From contig MU129019.1 in NCBI GenBank assembly GCA_014904985.1, positions 17,899-81,898 on the forward strand: DNA of 64,000 bases. The letters run 5' to 3'. Within the stretch, counting starts at the first letter, position 1. Every line of letters begins with the position of its first letter. The position numbers and the translations under genes were made by a program. Shown here one piece after another: positions 48,786 to 60,989 of the stretch. A model generated the notes under the pieces. The model had not been told where the DNA came from, searched no databases, and saw only the letters and a program-made list of their open reading frames with translations. The stretch comes from Hydnum rufescens UP504. Its lineage: Eukaryota > Basidiomycota > Agaricomycetes > Cantharellales > Hydnaceae.

Positions 48786-49432
48786 GAAATTCAATGCCAG
48801 CAATTGCCAGTACTCAAAAAAGTGCCCAAGTGGCACTACAAGCACAATACATAGTAATAGCAAGTATATAGATGTGGAATCAATACTATACAATAAATAT
48901 TTGTCCAACAATGTGAAGAAGATGATGATGATAAGTCAGAGCTCAATAAGGGATGACATGCCTAATTGCACAGCAGATTGGGCCACTTCTAGGGCTCAGA
49001 ATTGGACCAAATTTAAATATATTCATGGTATATATGCACCCTACATGGGTGACCAGCTATATCAGATGATCCTAGCATTTTTCAATTTTTCACACCTTTA
49101 ATTCCCTAATTAGGGAATTGAAGGTGTGAAAAATTGAAAAATGCCAGGATCATCTAATAGAGCTGGTCACCCATGTAGGGTGCATATATACCATGAATAT
49201 ATTTAAATTTGGGCCAATTCTGAGCCATAGAAGTGGCCCAATCCACTGTGCAATTAGGCATGTCATCCCTTATTGAGCTCTGACTTATGTCTTCTTGGCA
49301 TTTTTGGACAAATATTTATTGTATAGTATTGATTCCACATCTATATACTTGCTATTACTATGTATTGTGCTTGTAGCGCCACTTGGGCACTTTTTTGAGT
49401 ACTGGCAATTGCCAGCATTGAGTTTGATCTTG
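48786..49432. mobile_element. Foldback element centred at 49109
   Basis: Two arms of about 320 bp meet at ATTCCCTAATTAGGGAAT (49101-49118). The arms differ by scattered substitutions and a small indel near 48915/49295. The outer ends read TCAATGCCAGCAATTGCCAG and its complement. A transcript would form a long hairpin RNA. It is unrelated in sequence to the 26.2 kb foldback but occupies the same position next to a minus-strand module array. Confidence 0.8.
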
Positions 49433-49498
49433 ATCTACATCTCCACTACCACATCAGGCAACAGACAGGAAAGGCAAGCACATGACCATACACCCACT

Positions 49499-51114
49499 AT
49501 AGAAGAAGGGTTGGGAGCTCCAATGACTGTTAAATCAAAATCTGGTTCAGCCAGTGTGTAGATGGGAGACTGTGTTTCTGTTTATTCAAATGGGTTGGTT
49601 TGCTTCAATGGTTGATCACTCTCTGCAAGATATGTATGTGTTTATTGGAGAATGGAATGTGATATGGACTAGCAATAGTCAATGATATATCGTAGATGCT
49701 TATAGGAAGGCTTATACATTGTATGGAATGCTTATAGAAAGGCTTATATGTGAGGGATACTTGTAGAAAGGCTTATACGTGTTTGTGTTGTGTTTGTTCA
49801 TTTACTGATATTTGTGTGTCCTTGTTTATGTCCTCCTGGTCAAAATGCAGATATCTGTGGGCTATAGAATGGTCAGTGCTTGGTTAGTTTGGTTAGTATG
49901 CTTCAATCTTCTTTCCTGACTTGTATTTCATTATGCTTACTTTTTCCTTGGATGTCCAGCAACTCTAACCTTAGGTTCTGCAACTATCCTTGGCTTCAGT
50001 ATTTCGTGTAGATGGCTTCCAGTAGCTTGGTCTCAACAACCTTGAAGATGACTTAGCTCCAGATGGCTTTAGATAGACTTTTCTTTAGATTATAGGCAGA
50101 ATGGTTGACAGTAGTAGACAGTGGTTGATTTCCAGAGTGAGGAGATGGGGGGGGGGGTACAAGAAAATCTGCTAGCTTATATACCTATCTGAAGGTGGCT
50201 GTGCATGGAGCAAGAACAAAAGAGTAATAAAGCTATGAGATCATAGTGGAGTAGAACAAAAGAGTAATAAAGAAAAGATGTCATAATGTGGTCATAGCTG
50301 AGTCATCCATAGAGTGTGATGTCATAGTGATGTCATTCATAAAGAGAACAAAAGGATTCATAAAGGAAATGATGTTACTAGTTTGCTGAGCTTGTGGAGT
50401 AGTTGGAGCATGATGTCACTGATCATGTGGAGCATTCTGGGAGGTGAAATAAAGGGATATATCTGGGTTCTGGAGATTAATTTGAGCATAGTCCAATGGT
50501 TAAGGTGTTTTGTTGCTGGTTGAGAATGGGGACAAGTGCATGGGATGGGATTCAATGCAGAAACAGCAGTTTGCATCCATAATACATGTTCTTGGTATTA
50601 TTCAATGCATATTTTTAACAGCCTTCTGGGCACAGTGGTTCTGAGAAGATCGGATGCGAACTGACAGAGAAATTTGTTTTTTACTGATGGGTGTTGATTC
50701 TAATAGTAATATTGTTCTGTAGAGTTCAGTGTTGATCTGTTCTTCACACACTTGGTACCCTTGGATGCAAATTTTTTATATCTTTCCAGGCACAGTTGTT
50801 CCAAGAGGATTGAATGCGAACTGATAGAGATATTTATGTTTTATTGGACATCCCAGATTTTGATAGTAAATTTGGCCTGGAGAGTGCAGTTTTGGTCTGT
50901 TTGACTTGTGTTTGGTACCATTAGAAAGGTGTGAATCGTAGCTTTCTAAGAGTTATATGGGTGTTCCTCTCCAATCAAAACTGATGGAGTTATAGAATGA
51001 ATTTGGTTTCTGCACATAGCTGTAATTAATTTCATAATCGGTCATATCATTGTTCAATGGCTGGAAGTAGTGTAATTTCGCATTTTCTGATACTGGATGT
51101 TTTTATCTTCCACA
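49499..51114 (-). repeat. 3' LTR of the truncated Ty3 copy
   Basis: Same ends as the other LTRs (TGTGGAAGAT...CTTCTTCTAT); about 1.62 kb. More diverged from the two LTRs of the split element than those are from each other. Confidence 0.85.
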
Positions 51115-51495
51115 GATGGTGAACACTTTTAATTGCAGCCCCTTGCAATGCCCTTTGCCTTTCTTGACAGTCATACAATTGAGATCTGACCATGCCTCCT
51201 CATGTAGAACCACCATGTCCATCCTTCAAACCAAAGTGAGATTTCTTGTGAGTTTATGTTTTGAATTTGGTGATAGAAGTCACTTATTGTTGGGTAAGGA
51301 TCTTTAATATCCATGTTTTTAATAGTTTTTCCTTTGTATTATCCTAGGATTTTTAAGCAAATACCCACTTTGAATGGCATTGTTCAGGTGGAGGTCAAGA
51401 GTGTCTGTGGAGAAGGTTCGATGGGGCACAGACATGTTTTCTGGAACACAGAGGAGAAGACCAAATTCGATTTCGAGATCATGGCATAACAAGGG

Positions 51496-51705
51496 TCAAT
51501 TGTTATGCCATTCTCCAAACTTGTATGTTGTCCAGTTGACCCTTTTTGTCTTTATAATTCCATTGTATGCAACTTGGGGATTTGGATAATAGCGGATAAT
51601 TGTGTGGGGTTTGAGATGGGTGAATGGTTCTGGGTATGGGTAATCGAATTGCCAATATATAATTGTGTGAAGTTCCAATGGCATGGTGAACACTTTTTGA
51701 TTCAT
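51496..51705 (-). pseudogene. ORF D of the truncated Ty3 copy
   Basis: Reads MPLELHTIIYWQFDYPYPEP, then THLKPHTIIRYYPNPQVAYN, nearly identical to ORF D at 12029-12337. The frame is lost after about 65 residues. Function unknown. Confidence 0.55.
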
Positions 51706-51916
51706 GCCTTGAGGATAGTTGTTTGATTTGCTTTTATGTCACTTTTGCATCCGCAGATCAATAATCATGTGTCCATTTAATCTCGCTTAGGTTTTTCATG
51801 GGTTCAAATTCCTTCATTGATGCACAGGGTCATTTTCATTCATATTTTGCTGTCATCTTCTCATACATCAATGTCATCAGGAGGCAGGCAGAGGCAGCGT
51901 TTTATTTCGAAGAGAA

Positions 51917-52243
51917 TCAAACAGCAATGGGGATTGTGTGGGTGAAGTATGGGTCTGGGCACTCATCCTCCATTTTGCCAAATACTATGAGGATGAGGTG
52001 GATTCGAACAAAAAGACAACCATCTGAACTAAAGTCCCTGATTTGGATTTGGCTTAAGTAGGCATAATAGAAGTGATTGGTGTCATTTTCAATGTCAGGG
52101 TAGAATATGCCAAATTCTCCTACACGTAGTGCCAGATAGTGTGAGTTGTGGTCAGTCATGAAGGCTCCAAGGCCAATTTCAGTTTCTTCCATTGTTGCAA
52201 AGTCCTGACATGAGAGAGGAATTTGATTGGCAGTCGAATTCAA
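51917..52243 (-). CDS. ORF C of the truncated Ty3 copy
   Basis: An open frame of 108 residues, the longest version of ORF C, with MEETEIGLGAFMTDHNSHYL, ALRVGEFGIFYPD, FYYAYLSQIQIRDFSSDG and a C-terminal GKMEDECPDPYFTHTIP. It shows that the shorter frame in the first copy is truncated by a frameshift. Function unknown; shares the LxVGxxGxFxPN core with ORF B. Confidence 0.55.
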   Translation of the reverse strand: MNSTANQIPLSCQDFATMEETEIGLGAFMTDHNSHYLALRVGEFGIFYPDIENDTNHFYYAYLSQIQIRDFSSDGCLFVRIHLILIVFGKMEDECPDPYFTHTIPIAV

Positions 52244-52558
52244 ATTATTGCCTGAGTTCTCAATATCATCTAGGCTCCTGAATGTTTAATGAATGTCCTT
52301 AATGATTGTGGTTTTCACATACTATTTGAGTTCATGGCTTTTCAAGGTTGTAGTGGGGAGTTTTTAGATTTGAAGATGAAGGTGTTTGGTCTGCATTTTC
52401 AATGACTTTTGTATCCAGTTATTTGTCTTTGACACATGACCAGATCCACTGTTTATGTTCCCCTTTTTCCATTTTTGGTGTTTTTCATTTGCCTGGCATT
52501 TTTGTGATGGAGGAAGATCTTTATTTTTAGAGGTGATTCAACAATGATGATGTTTATT

Positions 52559-52979
52559 CAGGAGGATGGTGGGTGAATGTAGGAAGGTGGACCATGTCTC
52601 TATCAACATTCCCATATATGGCTGTTCTTATCTGCACCTTCACATGAAAATCAGAGTCATCGGAGTATTCTTGGGTTACACAATATGATTCGAGGTGGGC
52701 AATTGTATATGTTTGGACTGTGGTTGTCATGTTGGGGCAAAAGTAACCCCTTCATCTGATGTGGAGATTTAGAATTGGGTCATTCCGGTCCCTGACATGC
52801 TGTACAAAGTAAATCATATATCCTATTGTATCATCTGGAATGTATACATCATCAGGGTTGGATGGGAGTTCTGTGTGAGTTTCAGAAATGCCATTGGTGA
52901 GTATGTTGTTAGGCATATTTGATGGTGTTCTACCCCTTTTTAGGTAAGCATTTACACAAGTCACATTTGTTTTTGACAT
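52559..52979 (-). pseudogene. ORF B of the truncated Ty3 copy
   Basis: One frame from MSKTNVTCVNAYLKRGRTPS to FTHHPPE, about 139 residues, broken only by TGA at 52752-52754 directly before RGYFCPN. The first copy has glycine-arginine around this point, consistent with decay of CGA. This copy fixes the N-terminus of ORF B. Confidence 0.65.
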
Positions 52980-53640
52980 ACATTCTTTTAGAGTCAGTGG
53001 ATGGGATGAGGAAAGAGGATTTTGTGTGAGAAGTGCTTTTTATGAATGGATTTGAGATGATCTAGACTTGAGAGGACCTTTGGATTTTCAGGGCACTCAG
53101 TTTGGTTTCAGGTTTGGGTTCAGGTTTGATTAATTGACTGTTGTTTCTGTTTACCAGTTTAAGTTGTGAGTCTTCTAATTAGGGTGGTTTTGTTGTTACA
53201 GACTTGTGGAATTTTGGTTTTTATGGGTTATGTCTTTGTTTCTTTGTTATAACTTTGTTTCTTTTTGTTTCTTTTTATGGGTTATGACTTTGTTTCTTTA
53301 TTTTGATTGATGATGATTTTTTTTTTTTTGACAAGTTCATGAGTTCACATATCAGGTGAGGTCCATCTTAAAAGATTCAAGTAAATGAGAGAGCCTTCAG
53401 GCTTAGAGAATTTTGAGAGATTTGGGAATAGGGAACATTGATTTGCCTTCAGGCAACATGATTTTACATGGAAAGAAAAAAAAGAAAGATGAGAGAGAGT
53501 TTTTTAGGTGAGAGAAATGGTACATTGGGGCAAGCACATATTTTCTTTTTGTTTAATGAAGAGAGAGGACAGTGATGATTGAGGATTTGTGTTGGGTGAG
53601 GGATAGAGAGGATTGGGAGAGCCTTAGATGTTGCGATGGG

Positions 53641-54986
53641 CTACCAGCTGCTCGAGTCATCATCTGAAACAATTTCGATCCTGGGATTGGATGGTAGTTC
53701 CTTAAGCTTGAATTTGGTTGTGGTATCTTTGAACTCATCCCACTCATTATTTCGAAGGTCATACTGGATATCTCAAACATGTACTGTATAGTAAGTTGAT
53801 GTGTGGTTGTCGGTCATGATAGTGGGGGCCATGTCATGCAAGGTAGAAAGTGAGGTCAATAGCTGAGAGAGAGCAGGTGCAATGTATCGATGAAGAATGA
53901 AGGCAGAATAGGGTGTACCCATATGATGTTCTTGTTGTATTATGTTGGCAGCCTGGATAAAAATATGGGCAAGATGGTCAACTTGTGAAGTGTGAAGGTA
54001 TGTGGATGGATAAAGAAGGTGATCTCACCAGGCAGATACGTAGTATTCATCATGGAGAAGCTTGAGGTCACGTTTATTGAGGACATCGGCTTTTGTGTTC
54101 AGGTCAGCTTCTCATTGGTGCAGGGTGGCCAAAAGAAGAGACAATGGGGGTGTGAGAGAGTCCATTTGTAGATTATGATTTGTGATCATGCGACTCAGCT
54201 GGTCTAGAAGATCTGTGTGGCATTTTATATCTTCGCTTCGCTGTATCTTGTAGTTTTTGAGTGGCATTCTGTTCACAATCAATGATGGCTTGGTGATAAG
54301 AGGGCCATGCTTGGTATGAGTTGCTGTTCTTGCCATGGAATACTGATTGGGCACTTGTGGAAGTTTCATGGTGCACAAGGGGGATGTGGAGGGGAATAAG
54401 AGAGGTGGAATGATGAGTGGGTCGATCTGGTGGATGGTTCTGTGGAGTTGAAGATTTCCTGGAGTTGCTGTGCAGTCAGGGTTGTAGGTCACTTGGTGTT
54501 CTCTTCCTTCATGTTTTGATTCAACAGGGCAATATTTTGCGGTATAGGAAGAGGTGTCTGAACAGTGCTGAGAGGAGGCAAGTTAAGAGGGATCCACATC
54601 TGTGGGTAGAAGTTATTGATGAAGGGGTGTAATGTGAGGCAGGGATTGAGTGTGCATTGGAAACTGAGACCCATGAGTTGGTTGACCTTGGAGGATTTGT
54701 CATTATTGTACTGTTTGACAATGGCATCTGAAGTATTCACAGAATCCAGCCAGAAACCCTGGTTTTGTGTCAGTTTTGAAGTTTGTTCGCAAACTGTACT
54801 TTGGTCATACCTCGCTAGTTTTATTTTCTTCTTTTTGATGAGCAAAACAAAAACCGGATCTTCGTTGGTCTTGGGACTAGCAGAAATCATAGATAAAGCG
54901 GGAGAAGGGGCAGGCATGTGGATATATTCAAATATGTAGCCTTGAGCAGAAGATGCAGTCAAGTTGAAGTGAGCAGAGTCAGACAT
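53641..54986 (-). pseudogene. ORF A of the truncated Ty3 copy
   Basis: Starts MSDSAHFNLTASSAQGYIFE at 54986, a better start than in the first copy because the first 166 codons stay in one frame, through DPVFVLLIKKKKIKLARYDQ and MKEENTK. TGA follows at 54489-54491, the same place as in the first copy, then frameshifts and a small deletion near 54250 before the common stop at 53641-53643. Confidence 0.65.
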
Positions 54987-55695
54987 TGTGGAGAAGTGTG
55001 ATTTGGAGAAGAATAGGATAGATGTGGATGGAGGGCTGAGGTATGGCTCATTAGTTTTCATGTTGCCTTTATAGTTGTTGGGCCTACCCCACACTTGTGT
55101 CAGATGTTGCCTGTATGTTTCCCTGTCATAATATGGACATCATCTGGGGAATTTGGTAGAGCCATTGAGTGTATGCGCAGAACAATAGATACCAAAAGAA
55201 AATAAGAAGGAAGGGTTGCCAGAGATCTATATTCCATAAGTCAAAGCTCAAGTGGGGAATCAGAGATGTGGAGGATCACATTGCTGCAACACAGGAGGGA
55301 TCAGAAGAGGCAGGGCATTGATTTTTGATGTGGCAGTAGGTTTTTATTGTAGACCAGTAACAGTTTTTCAAATTCTGGCACTTTCTGTGACTCAACATTT
55401 CATGGCTCCAGGGTATCAATTCGAAATTTCTTTTGGCCTCATGTTCATAGGGTCATCAAAGATCTATAGTTTTAGTCATAGTCTTGTGATGTGGCTTGTA
55501 GAAATTGTTTCAGGGATTCCCTTTTGAGAATAGATTTTTCCTTTTATGGACATTCTTCAGAGGATTCATAAGTGGATTCAGCGATCTGGGACTCCTCTGA
55601 GGGGCTCCCTAGGATTTCTTGGAGAAGATTCCTTCATTTCCACTCCACAATTTTATTTTCCCAATAGCCCCACGAATCTGTAGCTCTTGGTGGTG

Positions 55696-56119
55696 GCACC
55701 ACTAGCTGTAGTGCTGATATATCAAACATGGTATGGTACCATGTCTAATTAATATATCAAGCCTGGTAGTCACCATAGGTAACTTGTCATGGCTGATATA
55801 TCAGGAGCCCATGCACAAGGTTTCAAAAATCAAACTCATAATGTGTAAATACATGAGGAACTCCAGGTGCTCTAGCCAACTAGGTTAACTCATCTTGTAC
55901 ACCATTTGAGGTTTTGAACTCCTCTATATACTTAAAGGATTTCTATTGGCGGCCATATCCCCGCAGATATCATTGGTAATACCAGTATGCAGGGTTACTG
56001 CATCAGTCACCAACTGATGCAGGATCAAATACATCCACATATGGGATAATCACAAGCTTTTATTATTCATCACTAAGAGGCTTCATCATTATTATTATTA
56101 TTATTATTATTATTTAGTA
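55696..56119. other. Junction region between the truncated Ty3 copy and array M6
   Basis: Contains repeated TGATATATCA-like motifs (55713, 55772, 55793) and an (ATT)n tract at 56086-56118 that reads as AATAATAAT on the minus strand, where array M6 would end. No gene seen. Confidence 0.5.
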
Positions 56120-58075
56120 CTGTTACTACATATGGCAGGGGGGCTCGGGTGGGTATTTGTACAGGTCCACAAGCCCGGGCTTGTACAGGTCTTCGTGCTC
56201 ATGCGGGTTTCGGGTTTTGTTCTGGTGGCCCTTGCACGTGTCTTTGGCGGCTGTGCATTCATATTTCATTCAAGGGCCTCTTCATGTCCTCGCCAGGCAG
56301 GTTTTTGTGTGGGGACAGTCTAGAATAATGAATAGTGGGTTAGTAAAAAAAAAACCAGAGGCAGTGCCAAAAGAGCAGCTTCTGCTCCTCTTTTGGTGCC
56401 ATTGTACAAACTGTGATTAAAAACTTACCTGGTACTACCCCACCTGCTGCAGCAGGTGTGGTACCATGCTTTGTCCATCATTGCGCTGGTTGCAGTGTTC
56501 AGGGGCTGGGCCCTCGGGCATGGTCTTCAGTGGCTGGGTGTTCATATTTCATGCAGGGGGTTTTCGTCCAGGGAGAGGGACTAGAATAATGAATAATATG
56601 TTAGTAAAAAAAAACCAGAATTAGCACCAAAAGAGAAGCTTGTGCTCCTCTTTTGGTGCCATTGTATATTCTATAAGGAAGAACTTACCAGAGATTACTA
56701 CACACCTGCTGCAGTGGGTGTGTGGTATCATGCTTGACCTCTCATTGCATAGGTTGCAGGTGTTGAGGTGCTGGGTGCTTGGGCAGTGTTTGGCGGCTGT
56801 GCATCATTTGTGCAGGGCCTTGTTGGTCTTCTCATCAGGTGGACTTTGGTGTGGGTGGGGGTAATCTACAATAAGGAATGATAGGTTAGTTAAAAAAAAT
56901 GAGAGGCAGCACCAAAAGAGTGGCCTCTGCTGCTCTTTTGGCGCTGTTGTACACGTCATAATAAAAAACTCACTGGATTTTACCACACCTGCCACAGCAG
57001 TGTGTGGTGCTGTATTTAAGTTGTTGTGTACATTATGGGTGCTCGGGGGCGGGGCCTTTGAGTTGCTGCACACACTCAGTTTTTGCCCTGGGCTTCATCT
57101 GTGCTTGCTTCAGGTGGGGTTTCATAGTGGGAGGAGGGACCTAGGGTGACGAATGCATTAGTAACAGAAAAAAAAAACACAAGCAGTGCCAAAAGAGCAG
57201 CTTCTGCTACTCTTTTGGCACTGCTGTACACCCTATAATTGGGGGCTTACCCAGTATTGCCACACACACCCCACAGGGAGTGTGTGGTACCATATTTCAT
57301 CCATTGTTGTGGAGGTTGTGGGTGTTCAGGTGCTGGGTTCTTGGATCAGATTCCAGGTGGCTGCGCACATCCATTATTTGTCTTGGGTTCTTGTGGGGTT
57401 TCATGCATCAAGGGGAGACCTAGAATAATAAATAATACATTAGTTTAAAACAAAAAAAAAGAAGCAGCACCCAAAGAGCAGCTACTGCTGCTCTTTGGGT
57501 GCTGTTGTACATGCCACAGAGAGAAACTTACCAGCCATTACCACACACCCACCAGAGTGGGTGTGTGGTCCTGCATTTAGTTCATTGTCATGGGGGATCA
57601 GGGTCCAGGTGGCTGCATGTGTTCATATTCATCTCAAACCTTGTTGGCAGGGGTATTGTGCAGGTATCTAGAATAATAAGACATTAGTAAGAAAAAAAAA
57701 ACTGAAGACAACATCAAAAGAGCAACTAATGTGCTCCTTTGGTGTCATGGTACACCCATAAAGAAAAAACTCACCTAATATTGCCACACACCCACTTTGG
57801 CGGGTGTGTGGCACCATGTTTGATTCGTCACATGTTGCAGATAGTTAACCATTGGGGTCTTGAACAGCTGCATGCACCCCCATATTCCCTGGGCCCTGTC
57901 AGTGCATTCTTCGGGTGGGGTTTTGCGGAGGGAGAATGGACCTAGAATAAGATGTTAGTAAAAAAAAAAATTCAAACAACACCAAAAGAGCAGCTAGCAC
58001 TGCTCTTTTGACATTGTGGTACACCCCATGAAGAAAAAACTCACCTAATAGTGCCACACACCCACCCCAGGGGCA
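56120..58075 (-). repeat. Hairpin-intron module array M6
   Basis: Seven modules with a regular spacing of about 270 bp. H2 lies at about 56366-56401, 56627-56660, 56908-56945, 57187-57221, 57468-57502, 57715-57746 and 57982-58011; H1 at about 56440-56462, 56699-56725, 56980-57008, 57261-57290, 57541-57568 and 57784-57811, with an eighth cut at 58053. Reverse branch/acceptor blocks such as CTAGAATAATGAATAATATGTTAGT (56582) and reverse donors CTTACC or CTCACC are regular. It ends abruptly at 58075 in the middle of an H1. Confidence 0.75.
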
Positions 58076-58486
58076 CCTCAGTCAACCACTTAGAGGGGCC
58101 TTAATAGGTATGTCAAACTGTGTCAAATCAAAAGCCTAGCAGGCATCAGAATCCTTTGATATCAAATAATTTCAGGAGGGTGACCTTAGGTCAATCCATA
58201 AGTCTGCCCTTGGGGATTTTGATATCAAACTCACAACCTCCAAGGTTTCTCATGGTATGGCAGCAGATATCAAGTCAATTAATGTGTTATATACATAGAG
58301 CAATTAACAAGAAGTCGAGTTCTTCAGAGATTAAGAAATTAAATCCAAGAAATAGGTGTAGTATATCAAATGAAGGGAAAACTTTTGTCTTAAAAAAGGC
58401 CAAGGGAAGGCAGAGGCACTCAAAGTGCATGAAGCACGCAAAAGCATGCAAAGCACACATCCAAGACGGAGGTCAGGTGGAAGAAT
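58076..58486. other. Spacer downstream of the 58.5 kb gene
   Basis: AT-moderate sequence with TTGATATCAAA motifs (58157, 58219). The overlapping plus-strand frame at 58120-58638 is antisense to the gene and not protein-like. Confidence 0.45.
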
Positions 58487-59941
58487 TTAGAGAGGAAATC
58501 CATCATCAAACCCTTGATTCAAGCCCAGGTTCAAATCAGGGTACCTCACAAACAGGGATGCCATCAAGGGATCGTTGTGTGGGTTGTATTCTTGCTGGTT
58601 TTGACCATATCCCCTGGCCCAGTCCATTGGACCATTGATGGCACCACTCGGAGCATTCCCACTAAATTGACCATTGACAACACCATCGATGGAAGACCCA
58701 GCGCCACCCCAAGTAGTTCCACTAGATTGACCACCAACGGAACTTGCTCCACCTGGATTTTCAAAAGTATCTGTTACAGGGCCATCATCATCACTGGGCT
58801 CGTCGATGAATTCAGCAGACATTGGATGCTTAGGGCCCATCTTCTTTTTCTTCCATGAGGGGCCATCACCTTGAGAGGCCCATTTCCTGGGCCCAGAAGC
58901 ACCGCCTGTGACAGAAGTCCCATTGGCACTGTTGGCATCAGATTTGTTTGGCTCCCCCGGTCCATCCACTTGAGCAACAGTCAGGAGCGGGTTATTGAAT
59001 TGATCAGAGACGATTACAGTGTCACTGGGAAGCTTCCCATTATTCTCCTGGGCAATATGCTTGAGCTGAGTAACTTGGACCTTTGTTGAATCATCCGATG
59101 GCTGGAAAAAGGTATGCCAAAGTTTCTTCCAACTCTCCGTTCGGACTACAGAGACATCAAGGGACAAGAGACTTGGAAATTTGGATTCCGCAACCCAATT
59201 CTCAATCTTCAACTTGTTGTTGGCAAGGAATCAGGGGAGACTTGCCCAAGGTATACGTGGTACCCGACCGATCAGAGGAGTCAGAAGGTTATTGAGCTCC
59301 TCTGAAATCTCCTTCCACATCAGATGCATGGACTTTGGAATCTTTTGCTTCTGATTTTGGTGTAAAAGATGTTGCCCCTGATAGACCAGGATGTGGGAAT
59401 GAATCATCTTCAATGACGTACTGTCTTTTGGGAAAGACAAATTTAGCCAGTCCTTCATTGCTGGCGAGCCGGTGAATAGAGCATTCTGTTTTGAAGCCAC
59501 CTCATCAGGAACGCCGCTGACGATTCCACAGAACCCGTGGATGTTCATAGTGGCCATCCATTTCAAGTCATCCTTCCAGCGCTTCGTAGTCTGCTTAATG
59601 ACTTTGCCCATCGCAGCCAGTGAGAGGGCAATATCAAAAGCTTGGGCTGCCTTTGAGGCATTGTGCTGATCCACAAGCTCCTTCGATTTCTTTTTCCATG
59701 CATCGGAGTCTTCACCACCGTGTGCAGCAATGAGCTCACAATAGGCTGGCTGTATGACTTTTTCCACATACTTGTGATGGGGATGGTCTGGCTCGGGGTC
59801 CTTCTTGTATGAGGCCTGATACGCATTCCATGGATTCCCAGCACTTCGCCGTTCTCTCGTGCTATGCATGGCGTTCCTGATCGCACACAGACTCAAGAGG
59901 CCTGTCCCACTCTTTGCCTTGCGCTCGAGCTCACCGTTCAT
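58487..59941 (-). pseudogene. Unidentified gene (NPWNAYQ...NIHGFCGIVSGVPDEVAS protein)
   Basis: One frame of about 485 codons interrupted by a single TGA at 59231-59233 (SLP*FLANNKLKIENW, arginine expected). The N-terminal 230 residues are helical and charged (KKSKELVDQHNASKAAQAFD, LAAMGKVIKQTTKRWKDDLK, then NIHGFCGIVSGVPDEVASKQ and FTGSPAMKDWL). The C-terminal half carries a basic patch (PSWKKKKMGPK), a Gly/Ser-rich stretch and the end YPDLNLGLNQGFDDGFPL with a real TAA. It probably begins further upstream; the frame at 60633-60989 (MPPYRQAARKRTHKALLPP) may be its first exon. I do not recognise a family; the style resembles transposon-associated, multicopy proteins of agaricomycetes. Confidence 0.6.
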
Positions 59942-60632
59942 GGAATTAACAATGCCTCTGTCTAAGCGACTTGTTCGTCGTTAAATTGGTCCACCTGGTG
60001 ATTTGATTTCGCAGTGGTACCCTCCTCGGCACGAGTTGTATTCCTCAACATTGATTCCCATCATTTGGATTTGTGGTCCAAAATGAGCGAATTTCACGCT
60101 GATGACGTAGTAGGACCAGACGGTCGACCTATGTCAAAATCGCCCCCCGAAATGGAAATTGGCCCAACGTGTGAGATGAGATCGTATGTCTTGGGGCTCA
60201 GGGATTCCTTTAGGGAGCCAAGTGGCGGCCGAGCAGGGACTGAGCAGTAGAAGAAAACAGTGCAAGAGGATAGAACCAGATAAGATGAGGTTGCCAGAGA
60301 AATTGGACACAAATGAATATGGGGCGATTGAGTGTGGAGAAACTATGGAGCGAATTGGAAGCATGATGCCAATACGGGCGTTGGCAGAGGAATACGGGGC
60401 GAATGGAGCACGAGGAAATCGGGGGATTGAGCACAAGGAATAATGGGAGTGATTGAGCACAGAGAACATACCTCTGGGGCCGTTGAGCACGAGGTACCGG
60501 GGATGAAGCACGAGAAAGGACCAGAGAAATGGGCAGGATAGAACAGCAGGAGATGGGAGTGGACCAGCAGGATTGAAGATCAAGGAAATGCATTGTAGGG
60601 AGTCAAATTATAAATAAGCAAATTCATAGAAA
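59942..60632. other. Probable intron or spacer in the 58.5-61 kb gene
   Basis: No frame on the minus strand links the two coding segments cleanly. The 60134-60593 minus frames are Leu/Ser-rich and look non-coding. Direct repeats of GGGCGATTGAGC and GGGGGATTGAGCAC occur near 60320-60480. Confidence 0.4.
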
Positions 60633-60989
60633 CTAAACATAGGATAGGAAACGCAAACTGTAGGTACCTGGCGAAACTAGATTTCTAGATCCGCTGGGAG
60701 CGAGCTCTGACTGGTTTGGTTGGCTGCTGTCACACAATGGACAGTCAATAAACCACTCATTACGCTGAGGGACAGGGCGCGTAATGGGCAGGTGCTGGAA
60801 GCTTTCGCCAGTTGTGTCGAATGACCTCTCTCCGTCTGGGGCCCCACTAGAGCAGAGTTGATCCTGCTCGCTCTGAAGGGACTTGGTGTCATTGGTATTT
60901 GTAGGCAGGCCAGGCATTTTTGACCTGGCTGGTGGTGGCAGCAAGGCCTTGTGGGTCCGTTTTCGGGCTGCTTGTCTGTAGGGTGGCAT
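60633..60989 (-). CDS. Putative first exon of the unidentified minus-strand gene
   Basis: A 118-residue frame beginning MPPYRQAARKRTHKALLPPP with a basic N-terminus, then a Ser/Thr-rich part and EWFIDCPLCDSSQPNQSELA (CPLC possibly half of a zinc site). The start is a good candidate for a true initiator because it opens with a charged, low-hydrophobic sequence and there is no upstream extension. Its link to the gene downstream is inferred from orientation and spacing only. Confidence 0.45.
   Translation of the reverse strand: MPPYRQAARKRTHKALLPPPARSKMPGLPTNTNDTKSLQSEQDQLCSSGAPDGERSFDTTGESFQHLPITRPVPQRNEWFIDCPLCDSSQPNQSELAPSGSRNLVSPGTYSLRFLSYV

Larger units (their letters stand above)
49499..55695 (-). 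mobile_element. Second Ty3 copy, 5'-truncated, strongly CpG-depleted
   Basis: Contains the 3' LTR (49499-51114), ORFs D, C, B and A and the first part of the pol tail, colinear with 10170-16336 of the split element. It stops at 55695 inside the WPPP tail (AATCTGTAGCTCTTGGTGGTGG). Differences from the first copy are dominated by CG to TG or CA. Having no 5' part or second LTR, it is a truncated or rearranged copy. Confidence 0.85.
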
